The translations under genes and the position numbers were made by a program. Below, piece after piece: positions 1 through 11,903 of a DNA stretch of 64,000 bases (positions within the stretch are counted from its first letter, which is position 1; the number at the start of each line of letters is the position of its first letter). The stretch lies in assembly GCF_001625215.2 (NCBI RefSeq), contig NC_030386.2, positions 39,125,296-39,189,295 of the forward strand. Reading direction: 5' to 3'. The notes beneath the pieces are model-generated. The model was not told where the DNA came from. It was given only the letters and a program-made list of their open reading frames with translations, and did no database searches. The DNA is from Daucus carota subsp. sativus. Taxonomy: Eukaryota; Streptophyta; Magnoliopsida; Apiales; Apiaceae.

Positions 1-1089
1 GAAAATAATCCTAAGTATGTTCACAAATACAGATATATCACGACTAGATTATGACAAAGTTTCTCTACTAGATACCAATTGTTAAAGAGGTATAGATCAA
101 GAAAAATAACATAATTAAGTCATGCTTCATGTCATCTCTAATCATTTAAATCATGAACAAATAAGTCACTTAATTGTCATGCAACATAATTTAAATAATT
201 TGAAATAGCAAATACTCATGCTAAAACATATAATCACCATCTAAGCATGCAAATCAATAAACATGGCAATCATATAAAATAGCAAAAAGCACGAGGTACT
301 GGATTTTAAATAAATTCACAAGTCCTAAGTATAGACAATTTAATACTCATGAATTCATTCAAGAAATACGATAGACATGCTCATGAAAGAAGTATACCTT
401 ATAGAAAATATAGTATATGATCTACTTGCAGTTAAGTAAAGTGATAGGTTGAATACCTCTGAGACTTGACATTTCAGTTGATGTACCTCTCTTGTACTGA
501 TCAAGTCCAGTGGTTGTTGGCATAAGTCTTGGCAGGTCTAGAATCTTCCAAAATGCGCATATTCAAAAGATCCTTGACTTCCTTTTATTGCCATCATTCT
601 TTAGGCTAACTAGTAGGCCATAAGGAATTGCAACTTTCCAACAAACTCATCATATCACTAATCTGCATTCACTTAGCATTTATCTTGCACAAGTGACGTT
701 AGTCCACATATAATATAATCATGGTATCACAGCACATATATTTGTATTGTGTGTGCCTTGTATCATGAGAGGTAATAATTTGGATACCAAATATGACTCT
801 AGCAAACAGATATTAAGATAATATGCTAGTCAGAAGTCATACCATGTCTGTGACGATCATCAGGTGTTGGATACCCACTCATAGAGAGATGGTGAAGAAA
901 GAGAATACAAATTCCGTTGGACCTGCATTTGCAAAGTCCTTGAGATTGTATGAATCTTCATCTTCTAGCTCATTGTAATATCCTGAACCCGAGTCTCATT
1001 AATGGTGCTTTAGTTCAATCACGAAGGTCGTTGAGTCCCCTAAGATGTAGAGTCCTGAGCTTGAAGATTCTATTTCCATCATCTTCATA

Positions 1090-1260
1090 ACCTTCTCTTT
1101 TGAAGTAACTCTAAGCAACCAAATTTGGCTTGTCCCTCGTAACAGAGCCAAAAACATCCAGTTGGAATCTAAATACCCGACAAGTACTAAGTACTGAATT
1201 GTCTTTAGGTCAGGGTATCAGAATCCGCACAATCTGCTTTACAACTTGATTGAGATCATA
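1090..1260 (-). pseudogene. Ty1-copia reverse transcriptase N-terminal fragment
   Basis: With stops ignored, the minus-strand translation includes FRFQLDVFGSVTRDKPNLVA. This aligns with the conserved copia RT opening 'FrnKlDedG.vtRnKARLVA'. The limits are approximate because frameshifts occur on both sides. It lies downstream (minus sense) of the integrase fragment, which is the gene order of Ty1-copia and not of Ty3-gypsy. Confidence 0.65.
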
Positions 1261-1877
1261 TTGTTGTGTAATCACTCAATCTGGATCCCTTTAAGAGCTT
1301 CTGAATCTTCCTCAAGTTTCACTTCAGATTGAAACCCAAAGAAACAATATCCTTTCACAATAGCTCTCCTAGTCTTCACTTCACCATTCGGAACATTTAA
1401 GAACTAGAACCCGGGAATGATATTGACTCCAGACCCTTTGTCTAAGCAGATACGTTCTTGATATGTCCTGTTCATCTTCAATGTGGTGTTGAGTTTGACT
1501 AGTGGATCCACCAAATGCTCCCCCTAAGCTGTTGCTGGGATTTTCTTAACAATCCTTATCGTTGCAAAGAGATTCTGCTTGGATTTGAATCATCATAATA
1601 CCAATGATATCACCTTTAACAGCTTGGAGCAAAGTGTCGTTCAATGTCCTGTCCAGACTTACAATCACCTTCTGTTGATTAATCACAATCACCCTGTAGA
1701 CTGTAGACTCCATTGAGTAGCCGAGGAAAATATTCTTTGAGCTTCAAATGCAAGACTTGCAAAGAGGCATTTTCCTCCAAACACATACCAAGAGTTAGTG
1801 TTTGCTTCTGATTGGCCACTGACAAGAATGGTGTCTTTCTAGATTTATCAATGATCAGGGTTCATCTTGATCAACCT

Positions 1878-2102
1878 TCATTTGTGACGTCTTGTCCTTC
1901 GAACACATACGAACAACACGAAAAAATCTAGAGTAGTCAATGATCTTCGCAAAAAGATATTTGGCTTTGTTGTAGACATGACATTAACTGATCCGTAGAA
2001 ATCCATACGTATCATCTGAAGAGGCTCAGTAATATTGATCATATCTTTGCTTCTGTGCGATGCTCCTTTGACTTCCCTATTGACATACCTCATAATCTTC
2101 AT
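1878..2102 (-). pseudogene. Ty1-copia integrase fragment
   Basis: The 74-codon frame contains ASHRSKDM, then TEPLQMIRMDFYGSVNVMS. This matches the GAG-pre-integrase to integrase junction of plant copia elements, usually of the form 'plelihtDlfGpv.v.s'. The first catalytic Asp region is recognisable as MDFYG. The frame then diverges and stops, so only a remnant of the integrase remains. Assignment to Ty1-copia follows from this motif and from the initiator-Met-type primer site downstream at 5341. Confidence 0.72.
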
Positions 2103-4539
2103 CCATAATGAATTCCAGATGAGGTAGTCCTCTCACCAATTCTCTTCTTACGAATAGAAAGAGCTCCTTGTTTTGACATACAAGTGCGAGAGCTTCAAGT
2201 GCCATAGCTAATACTCATCCGATGAAGCATTACTATCGAAACAGCTCACTCCATCTTCAATTGAAGTTACATATTAGCTACGAGCAAATTCAAATCCTTC
2301 CTGATTTGAGATAAAACACTATTCCATGAACTGACATAATGTCCTTTGTCAGAGAACAGTCTGATACTAGGAATTTGTGTGCTTTGACTCTTTCAAGAAA
2401 GATATGTTTCCATGATGACATTCCAGGAAAACAGGCATGTCCCGCAAGAGAATCTTTGTTGTCATCTTTCAAAGATTATTGACGGAACTGCTCACACGAT
2501 CACATTTGCTGACAGGGTACTTTTGGTAAATATATGATTTCAGCTACTCAGCAAACAGAGTGCACCAAAAATCATATGGAACATATGTAACCTGCAATCA
2601 CAAATGGAAAGTGTTCTATGGTCCCCAATCATAACTGGGTCCGGATGGATTAGAGATTTTTCTTTAACAGTGGTAAAAACAGAATCAACCTTAACATGCT
2701 AATTCTTATTTAGACATTGCCCTAATGTGATTCTCAAACATGCTTTTCTAAAATCAATGCAAGTACACGGACATGCATTCATGACAAGAAAATAAGCAGA
2801 CATGATGTTGAATACACATGGCAAATAATCAAAGATAAGACAAGAGCAAGGTAGGCAGTTATGCAATTCAGAAGATTCAGTACTCTCTACTTAAACCAAT
2901 TAACACAAGTGTAATAGGTAGCAAGTAGAATTACAGATATTCAATAATCTTCTAAGAGCATAAGGATCTGATTCCAATCTGTTGTTATATGGCATTATAC
3001 TATCTCTATTACCTAAGTCAGTTTTAGATCTAACATGAAGTTCTAAAAGTTCTACTGACACAAGGTAGACATTCCATCATAGAACAAAATAAAATCCTTA
3101 ACAAACAATTCAGATTAGATAAGCAAATCTAATTATACTGGGGAATCTGAAAGTAAATGTTTTAACAGAGTTATATATGCTAGGATCATAACCCCTAAAA
3201 CTAAGAGTCGTGTTCCAAAGGAAAGCTTCTAATCTCATCATTGCAAATAATCAAATACTAAATATTCATACACATGTTAAAAATCTGCTAAAGACACATG
3301 CACAATATTATCATCAAACCTAGTTACTAGAGAGGTCATCTAGCATACTAGTTTAACATTATCTATTATGATGCTATCATGCTTGTGCTTGTGTGTTAAA
3401 ATATTCTACTCAGAGATTTATAACATGCTTTGAATATAAAGAAATATGTAATGCATAGTTAGAAAGAATTCGTACCTGAGATGTGCGAGTTGAGTCATCT
3501 TCAGAGAATGCTAGGATAGCCAGATAACCATAATCATCCTTCTCATCAGCAACTTATCCAGCTCACACCTTTCCTTAAGTAGCATAAGAACTTGTTGTGA
3601 TGCTTCGTTCAAAACATCCACTTGAATTTCAGACAAGCCCTATCATCCTTGTTTGTCGAGGCTTCAATATATATAGCAACCCTTCTTTGCTTAAGATACC
3701 AAACAATATTGTGTGTACTGACCAACTCAGTTTTCAAACAACCTGTCGAACTGAACCCCGAAGAGTCTCCACTTGAAACCAATGGATTCCATCTGAATCT
3801 GACATGACTAAACCTCTCAGATAGTGTTATGCTAATCCTTGAAGTTCTGTCCTCACATTCTTCAAAAGTGTTAACTTTCGTCGACTTGAGCTTCCTCAAA
3901 TTCAGCAGTTACAAACTCTTCTGTTCATTCCTAAGGTTCTGACATAAATGCACGAAACTGATTTGGTGCGGTAGCAACTCAATAATTATATCCTTAAACC
4001 TCCACAGTTCTCTGTCTTTGATTCAGTTGATTCTGGATGGATTTAGCATTGATACAATTCACTGTGTAATTGTATATCCCTGAATCACTGAGTTAGATTG
4101 AAATCCCTTGAAGATTCGTCTGCAAAAACTTCTCTTTTCCTACTACCAGTGGTGCCATTCAAAGTTGACATTCCGAGCCCTGGAAAGATGCTTCACTGCA
4201 TATGTAGCAAATTCCCATCCTGATCTGGTGATCTGATAATCAAGTAGGAGTAATTACTCAGATCAAGGCCTGAAGTATCTTCTTCAAAATTCACTATCAG
4301 TAGTGTCCAATCAGTCTTCAATAGAATCTTCTTCGAATCACAATCAGCTTTGTCGAACATAGAAAACTGCTTCTAATAATCCTTTGAGAAATCAATTGGA
4401 TTGGGTCATCAATGTACATCCATTACCGGTTCTGAGAATCTGGTATTAGAAATCCCGGTGTTTGTCTTGTAATCTGTCAGCCTGATCTGTCTCAACTAAT
4501 GTCAATCTGATTTGTCTTGGAGTAGAATAATTAAAAAGG

Positions 4540-5180
4540 TTACGGGACACTTGATTATTTAAACTAAGTTTAAATTATAAAGAAAATAAATTTAAAAATA
4601 AGTTTTTTTAAAAAAAAAGAAAAATAAAGTATAAAATAAACTTAGTTAAATCTATAAAGTAAATTTAAATATATTTAAAAAATAAATTCAAATAAATTCA
4701 TAATAAACTGAATAAGTTTAGAATAAATTTATTTCAAATTCATTTAGTAAATATATTAAAATTTATTAGATAAATTTAATTTTTGAAAATATTCAAGTGT
4801 CTCGTCTCCAATTAAATCATAGCTTCCAAAACAAACTAAATTGAACCATTGAACTTGAACTTATATCCATAATCAATAAAATCCTCTTAAATTTATATTT
4901 TATATTTTAACTTAAATTTAAATCATAAACTATACAAATTTAAATAATAAATTTATAAAAATTTATGATAAACTTGATAAAGTCTAAGAGTAAACTTTAC
5001 AAGTCTAAAATAAATTTAAGCAAATTTATTAAATGAATTTAGTAAAGTTTATAAAGTAAATTTAATTAAGTTTATAAGATAAATTTAATTAATTCATAAT
5101 AAACTCAATTAATAAGTTTAAAATAAATTAAGTCAAATTTATAAAATAAACTTTTTAAAATTTAAAGTATAAATTTATAA
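4540..5180. repeat. Low-complexity AT-rich block
   Basis: About 640 bp consist almost entirely of A and T with degenerate repeats of the type AAATTTAATAAGTTTATA. Short inverted ends, GGGACACTTGA near 4552 and TCAAGTGTCTC near 4793, suggest that the left 250 bp could be a small foldback insertion within the copia element. No target duplication is clear, so the nature of the block is open. Confidence 0.5.
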
Positions 5181-5340
5181 GTCCGGGTCCAAAGTTCAGT
5201 ATCCGACAGATAATCCTTGCTTAGGCCTACGGACAAATTCAGCAACACAAACCGGAAGAACATTTCCCCTAATCAAATATCAAAAGTTAGGTTCTTGATT
5301 TTCCGTACGATAAGGATCCTGATTTGTATATCAATCAACC

Positions 5341-5354
5341 TGGCTCTGATACCA
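5341..5354 (-). other. Copia primer-binding site (initiator Met tRNA type)
   Basis: The minus strand reads TGGTATCAGAGCCA, the standard primer-binding site of plant Ty1-copia elements, complementary to the 3' end of initiator methionine tRNA. Two bases separate it from an LTR end reading CTAACA on the minus strand (TGTTAG on plus at 5357). This fixes the element as minus-strand and places its 5' LTR to the right. Confidence 0.85.
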
Positions 5355-5880
5355 ATTGTTAGGTCCAAAGTATCGTAGAAGGGGGGGTTGAATACGATAC
5401 TCACTACAATTTAAAATTCTTTCGAATCTTGCGGATAAATAAATTGCAGTCCTGTAATGGGTTTCGTGTTCCGGATATTTATTGGGTCGGTTTCTGAGGA
5501 TATGAAAATATTAAACCAACACACAATATTTTCCAAGGTATATCTGTATATTGATAAATACCTCGAAGGTGCTACAAATCCAAACCCGAAGGTTGGCTAC
5601 AATGACCACTCCTCTAAATATTACAAGCCCTATCCACTACAAATATTTATGGTACAAAACTAGGCTAGGGTGTGTGTATATTTGAGAGAGTTTGTGCATA
5701 GCACTTGGCCATCCATCCCGAAGGATGATGTAAATTGTGAGAACCACAATCACATATTTATAGGCTTTCATAAACTAACCATGGTTAACGAGTTCGTCCT
5801 GGACGACTTGAGTTCGTCCTGGACGGATTCGATTTAACAAAATAAATCTAACTCCAAGAAACTCCATAGTGAATGTGCTC

Positions 5881-6184
5881 CCTTGTTCTCTCTCATCTCT
5901 TGGGGACGAACTTTGACTTGGTCAAAGTTTGCTCCTCAAGAGTGTGGATACTCCATTGTGATGTACTTAGAAAATTTTCTAAGTGAGGAAGAGCCTTTGA
6001 CTTTTGGTCAAATGTTGCTCCTCACATAGCTTCCTTGTTCTCTCTCATCACTTGGGGACGAACTTTGACTTGGTCAAAGTTTGCTCCTCAAGAGTGCATT
6101 GTCTTCACTTGTGATGATACTTAGACAATTTTCTAAGTGAGGAAGAGCTGTTGACTTCGGTCAAATGTTGCTCCTCACATAGCT
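5881..6184. repeat. 152-bp tandem duplication inside the LTR region
   Basis: The stretch beginning CCTTGTTCTCTCTCAT at 5881 recurs at 6033. Both units contain GACTTGGTCAAAGTTTGCTC and end near CTCCTCACATAGCTTCC. They differ by scattered substitutions, so the duplication is not recent. Confidence 0.85.
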
Positions 6185-6324
6185 TCCACCATAGTGTCTT
6201 TTGACTTAGTCAAAAGTTGCTCCACCATTGTAAAAGCTTTCCTTGTTATCACTCCTTTGACTGAGATTGACTTGAGTTTGCTCCTCTCCCAACTTAGCCA
6301 AATTAGCTCAAATCTTGAGTTGGC

Positions 6325-6815
6325 ACAAATCATATATTATATATATTATATTATATTCATAATATTATATAAATATATGTATAAATAAAGATATACATAT
6401 AAATATATATAAATAATATTTATATAAACATATAGTAATATATATATACATATATTTAAATATATTCTCATATATTCAAATATATATAATATACATATAA
6501 TTATATGTAAATATAAATATTAATATATATATATAGAATATATATAATTACCTATACATATAAATATACATATATTTATGCACATAATATAATATATATA
6601 TATACACTTAAATATATAAATGTTTATGTAAAATATAAATATATATACTATATACATATATATTTATTTAAATATATATACATATAAATATACATATACA
6701 TATGTTTAAAAACATATATACATATATATTATATATATTATATTTAATTAAATATACATATATACATATATAATTATATTTGTACATATACAAATATATA
6801 AGTGCACACATATAT
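6325..6815. repeat. AT-only low-complexity tract
   Basis: About 490 bp of interspersed TATATA, ACATATA and AAATATAT words with almost no G or C. This is a degenerate AT microsatellite. ORFs crossing it have no biological support. Confidence 0.85.
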
Positions 6816-7728
6816 AAAATGTCACTTCCTGATATGGCTTTCTGTGGAAGCTTTGACATATGGCATTTGAGCAGTAAGCTTTGGCATAGCTGGCATTTCG
6901 CTTGACTTGGCTTGGCTTTGGAACAAATGACTTGATATGACTGGATCAATTCTTCGATCGATAAATACTTTGCAAAGCTCCGTACGTGCTGACGCTTAGT
7001 GCACTGGTCTGGTTCACAAGCGACTAACACTGAAGTTAAACATTGTACCGTCTTTGTCAGCAAACATTGATCAGTCGGTTCCGGGTTAGTTTATGCTTCA
7101 GTTTGTTGATTATAAATAACCAACCAAGATATATAGAAATATCTTGCTTCAGGGGTTGCACTGAAATCTTTCGAGTACTTAGACAACATCTTCATTGCTT
7201 CCACAATCTTGAATACTTCAATCTTTATTCTTCACTGAGGCATGAACATATTAATGAACTTCTTCCAGTGAACTTATTCATTCAAGACTGTAGATGGCTT
7301 CTTCAACCTTTGTCTTCGTATCTTCCGATTCCGGTGCAGGCGTAGTGTTATTTACTCGTCCTGTTCTATTTTTGAGTTATCATCCCTATGTAACAGATAG
7401 GGTTGTCTTTACATTTAGACTTACAATGTTTGGTAAATTTTCTTTTTGATAGTTCCAGAGTTCGATTGTTTGTTGGCTGCCACTGGATTTTTGTTTGGTT
7501 CGAATTGTCCTGTGATTCTGTTAAGGTGATGAGTAAGGTGATGAGTAGAGGGTCTGTTGGGTGGATGCTGCAGGAGTTGCTGCTGCTATATGAGGGGTCT
7601 TTTTTTTAAGTTCTTTTCATGGACAATTCTGTTGGCCGAGATGGTGGTTGAGTCCTTACTTGCTGCTGTTGCTCGAGTAGAGTGGTTATGGTGGTAAAGT
7701 TGCTTTTGAATATTTTCTGGCCGCCTGA

Positions 7729-8218
7729 TTTCGAGATGTGCTCTAGTCCTAACAGTATGCTTTGATTAAATTTTAGGAATTTAATTTCGGGGTCTGTGTA
7801 TCCAAGATATTTTATTAATTTTAATTTTTAATATTTGTACCATGCGAGATTCTTTTAAAATTCTTAGATTTGTCTTGTATAATTTTTTTAGAATACTAGG
7901 TTCTTGTGTAAGTTGATCTTGAGTTAATTTTTGGGTGTTCTGGTTTATGTTCTAGTTATGTTTGCTTAAAATATTTCGAGATGTGCTCTAGTCCTAGCCG
8001 TATGCTTTGATTAAATTTTAGGAATTTAATTTCGGGGTCTGTGTATCCAAGATATTTTATTAATTTTAATTTTTAATATTTGTAATTTTGTACCATGCAA
8101 AATTCTTTTAAAATTCTGAGATTTGTCTTGTATAATTTTTTTAGAATACTAGGTTTTTTGGGTGTTCTAGTTTATAATCTAGTTATGTTTTCTTAGAATA
8201 CTAGGTTTTTGTGGAAGT
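7729..8218. repeat. 245-bp tandem duplication
   Basis: The segment starting TTTCGAGATGTGCTCTAGTC at 7729 repeats at 7974 with few changes. The second unit has an eight-base insertion near TTTGTACCATGC. Both units run through a shared tail ending near AGAATACTAGG. Confidence 0.85.
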
Positions 8219-9020
8219 TGTTCTTCAGTTAGTTAGTTTCTGGGTGTTCTAGTTTGTGTTCTAGTTATGCTTATTCAAAGAAACTTCTAGTAGAATCTTT
8301 TATTCAGAGAAAACTTGATAATAAAACTTTTAGCAGAATCTTAATTTTAATATTAAATTAAGACCATACAATATTCTTTTAGTTAATATATACGAGATTC
8401 TCTAAAATATTTTATTATTTTTAATAACAAAATTTGTTCCATGCAAGATTCTTTTAAGATTTGAGAGATTTCATGTATAAATTATTTACCTTATGATATT
8501 CTTGTGACTCTTTTAATAATTTTAATAATTATTTTGAAGAATCTCAAACCAATTAATATAAAAGAATCCCAATACAAAAATTATAATAATATCTAAAGGA
8601 ACACTTTAAGAAACCTCCTCCATCCAAAAATCATAAATAAAAATAAATGCTAAAATAAATCCATGAAATCTTTTCTATTTATCAAGTTCAATCTTTTGAA
8701 ATTTGAAATTTGAAATTTAAAATTCAAACTGAATACACACTGATTAATTAAGATATGAATAATATAGAAAAGGAAACCAATTAATTGTATATCTTATTAT
8801 TTATGTTAATTAAAGAACGTGTATATTTTGTAAGATGTTAATAAGAATGTTTAATGAGAATATTTTAATACTATTATTTGTAAAAATATTAATAGAGTTT
8901 ACGAACATTTGGTAGGATATTAAATATTTTTTTTAATGCTTAAATTATTTTTTTAACTATTTTACAAAAGAAACATGATGTATTATAATTTTTTTATTTT
9001 TGTGATAAGTGAAAGATTAA

Positions 9021-9166
9021 TATTAAGATTCTATTAACCATTTTACTTTTAACATCATTTTACTAATGATGTTAAAATATTAAGATTCTATTAACCATTT
9101 TACTAATGATGTTAAAATATTAAGATTCGATCTATCAACCATTTTACTAATGATGTTAAAATGTCA
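9021..9166. repeat. Three-copy direct repeat
   Basis: The words TATTAAGATTC, AACCATTTTACTAATGATG and TTAAAAT recur from 9021, 9078 and 9118. The first unit is longer because of an internal inverted stretch (ACATCATTTTACTAATGATG). Confidence 0.8.
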
Positions 9167-9329
9167 ACATCTTATTTTTTATTTAATAGTAAATAAGTAA
9201 TTAAAACATTAAATAGAAAGCATTTAGTATGATAAATGCTTAATATTTAATTTAGTAATTTGATATTAAAACACTTAATCGAATCTTAAATATATAATCA
9301 TTAACATGACCATACAAATTTTTTTTGGA

Positions 9330-9665
9330 ATATATGTACGAGATTCTCTAAGATATTTTATTATTTTTAATGATAAATATTTGTACCATGCAAGATTCTT
9401 TTAAAATATTTGTTTTGCCAAAATTCTCTTAAGTACTTTAGTATAAATTTAAATAATAAAATATTTGTCGTACCAAGATTCTCCTAAGTACTTTAGTATA
9501 AATTTGATAAAATATTTGTTTTACCAAAATTCTCATAAGTGATCGTAAATATTTGTTTTACCAAGATTCTCCTAAATAATAAAATATTTGTTTTACCAAG
9601 ATTCTTTTAAGTATTTTACTATAAATCTAATATAAAATTTGTTTTACCAAGATTCTCCTCAGTAA
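9330..9665. repeat. Degenerate tandem repeats
   Basis: At least four imperfect copies of a unit with TTTGTTTTACCAAGATTCTC followed by TAAGTACTTTAGTATAAAT occur here, with indels between copies. No coding signal was seen. Confidence 0.65.
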
Positions 9666-11860
9666 TACATAGTAGAATTTTTAAAAATATATTTACAAAG
9701 TTGAATTAAAAAATCTATTATAATATATAGTAGATGAAGAGATTCTTTACAATAACCGTTCAAATATTTTTCAAGTGAGGGATCTTTAAAATGTTGTTTC
9801 AATATTTAAATTTTATATTAAAAGCAAAAGAAAATTAAAAAAAACTTAAGTCATTGTATACAATTTTTAATAAATTTGCAATATTATTTTATAATATTTC
9901 AAGATTGCAATAAAATATTTATTTTAAATTTAATAAATTTAAAACAAAATTTCATACAAAGATCTTAAACACTTTAATTATATTTTGCTTCCCTTTAATT
10001 ATATTTTGCTTCTACTATAAAATTTAATATATTTTTTCAAAAAATATTTAAAATTTTCAATTTTATACATCTTGCATCTTTGTTTATGATTTCAATTAAA
10101 AAGATTCATTTTGGTGTTCTAGCGGAAGATTAAATTTTTATTATTTTATGAGTATGAAGTCTATTATTTATTCAACTTAAAGATTTATTTGGTATTCTAG
10201 TATACTATTCATTTTTTGTTTTGTTATATAATGCAACGTTTTTTTTTCCATTCAGTTTTACACATATTTCTTGCTTACGCTTACCTTATAATAGATTCAT
10301 TTAGGTGTTATCATTTATTTAGAAAAAATATTCATTTATATATTTAGGTATCTGATCAATTTTTTATTATTTTATAAATATGGATTATACTTATTTTTTA
10401 AAAAATAAAGATTCATTTAGATATTCAACTATAAATTTAATTTTATTCATTTTTTGTATGTGCTTATATTTCACTTATTTTATATAAGATTCATTTAAGT
10501 GATCTAGTGCAAGATTTGATTTTTTTTATCACTAAATCTATATATATTTATAATACAAGATTCAATTTTTTATTATTTTATAAATACAAATGATGGTTAT
10601 TTATTAAAAATAAAAATTGTATCAAGTTTTTTTCAAACATAAATCTTGTTTTACACGTTAGTTTATTTATTTTCTGTATTTGTGGGTTTAATATTTTTTT
10701 TATCGAAACCTTTTAATATCTAATCACAAGCAAATCATTATACAGTGAATTAAATAAAAAAAATTAGTAAAGAATTTTTAAAATTCAAAATCATGAAGTG
10801 GAGTGTAGAAAACCGAATGCATACATCATTAATTAGAATATACTGTACGAGATTCTTTAACATATTTTATTATTTTAATTATTAGAATAAAATAATACTA
10901 CCAAAAATATGAAAAGAAAATCGAGCTTTTTGAGGTTTTGTACAATCTTATTTTACTGACTAATTTATATATTTTTTATAACAAGATTCTTTAAGGTGTT
11001 ATTTTCACAAGATTCCTTAAGGTGTCGCGAGATAAAAATAGTCTATTTACTTATATCCACCTCCGGTCATGATGTTATTTTAAAAGGAATTTATGAACAC
11101 TTTAGAATACCTGAGATAATAGTTATGACTCCTTCATTAAACACCATTAATAACCTTAAAAAAACATATTTTCAGAATTACTATTAGTTCTTTCTGGGTA
11201 TGTTCTGCGTATTCCTTGCAAGTTCTTGAATCGAGATACTATCATGTATTCCTTGTAACAATTAAAGCATTGATCAAGTTCATTTTGAGCCATCTCAACA
11301 TTCAGTCATCTGATATGTAGCTAAGTTCTGTATATAAACTCCAAAATCTTCGAATAAACTTGGATCATCAAGAATATTGTTGCTCCAATCACCTATGAAT
11401 AATAAACAACAGAAGAAGTATGCATGCTTATATATCTGTTTTACAAAAACTTCGAGAACTTGAAAATATTTAAAAAATTACCAGTAGTTGAATGGATTGC
11501 TTCATTTGAATCTGTGTTCTCCATTAAAACTTGAGAGAGATGAGAATGCACAACAAGAGTAAAAAAACTGAAGCGTAGTGTTATGCAATTATGGAAACAA
11601 TATGCAATAATGATCTTACGTTTCTTCTGCAACAGAAGCGTGTATCATGCAATTATGAAAAAATATTCTCTACAATCTTATTGCACATAGTAATATTCTG
11701 ATTGATTATGTGTAATTCTATATTCCTAAACTACCCATTATTAACTAGATTTAATTGCTTATTTTATAAATTACTGATTAGATCATGATTATAAGATCAA
11801 CGGTAGATAGACGGGTTCCTCAGTTTTCTTGATAAACTGGGTTTTCTTAGGATCTTCCCC

Positions 11861-11861
<1 letters not shown>

Positions 11862-11896
<35 letters not shown>
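11862..11896. repeat. TA dinucleotide microsatellite
   Basis: A near-perfect TA run lies directly left of the inverted-repeat element at 11904. The element may have inserted into, or created, this run. Confidence 0.85.
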
Positions 11897-11898
<2 letters not shown>

Positions 11899-11903
11899 AA
11901 AAA

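Larger units (their letters stand above)
1..5354 (-). mobile_element. Decayed Ty1-copia retrotransposon, internal region
   Basis: Reading the minus strand from about 5.3 kb leftward gives broken fragments of a copia polyprotein in the expected order. An integrase-core fragment lies at 1878-2102, a linker rich in Gly/Ser/Gln/His near 1400-1540, a reverse-transcriptase start near 1090-1260, and an RT/RNase H-boundary fragment near 420-500 resembling the family motif SLLYLTASRPD. Many stops and frameshifts interrupt every frame, so the element is dead. A primer-binding site at 5341-5354 marks the 5' side. The 3' LTR is not recognised and may lie left of the window. The stretch 4540-5180 is extremely AT-rich and carries no recognisable coding sequence. 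Confidence 0.8.
5357..7350 (-). mobile_element. Copia 5' LTR (right end not resolved)
   Basis: The LTR starts with TG at 5357, directly beside the primer-binding site. Only this boundary is firm. Sequence to about 7.35 kb has a coherent non-AT composition apart from an AT block at 6.3-6.8 kb and could all be LTR, but no matching second LTR or target duplication is in the window to prove the length. Internal features include a doubled GAGTTCGTCCTGGACG motif near 5790-5830 and a 152-bp tandem duplication. Short ORFs here are not credible genes. Confidence 0.55.
7351..11860. other. AT-rich intergenic region without recognisable genes
   Basis: No frame shows a known domain. The region is dominated by A/T and by recurring words such as CATGCAAGATTCTTTTAA and TTTTACCAAGATTCTC, which suggest decayed tandem or transposon-derived repeats. 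Distinct repeats inside are listed separately. Confidence 0.6.

Noticed and set aside
6668..7063. 131-codon minus-strand ORF
   Set aside because: Its C-terminal half is a translation of the AT-only tract and the rest is LTR-like sequence. No known motif.
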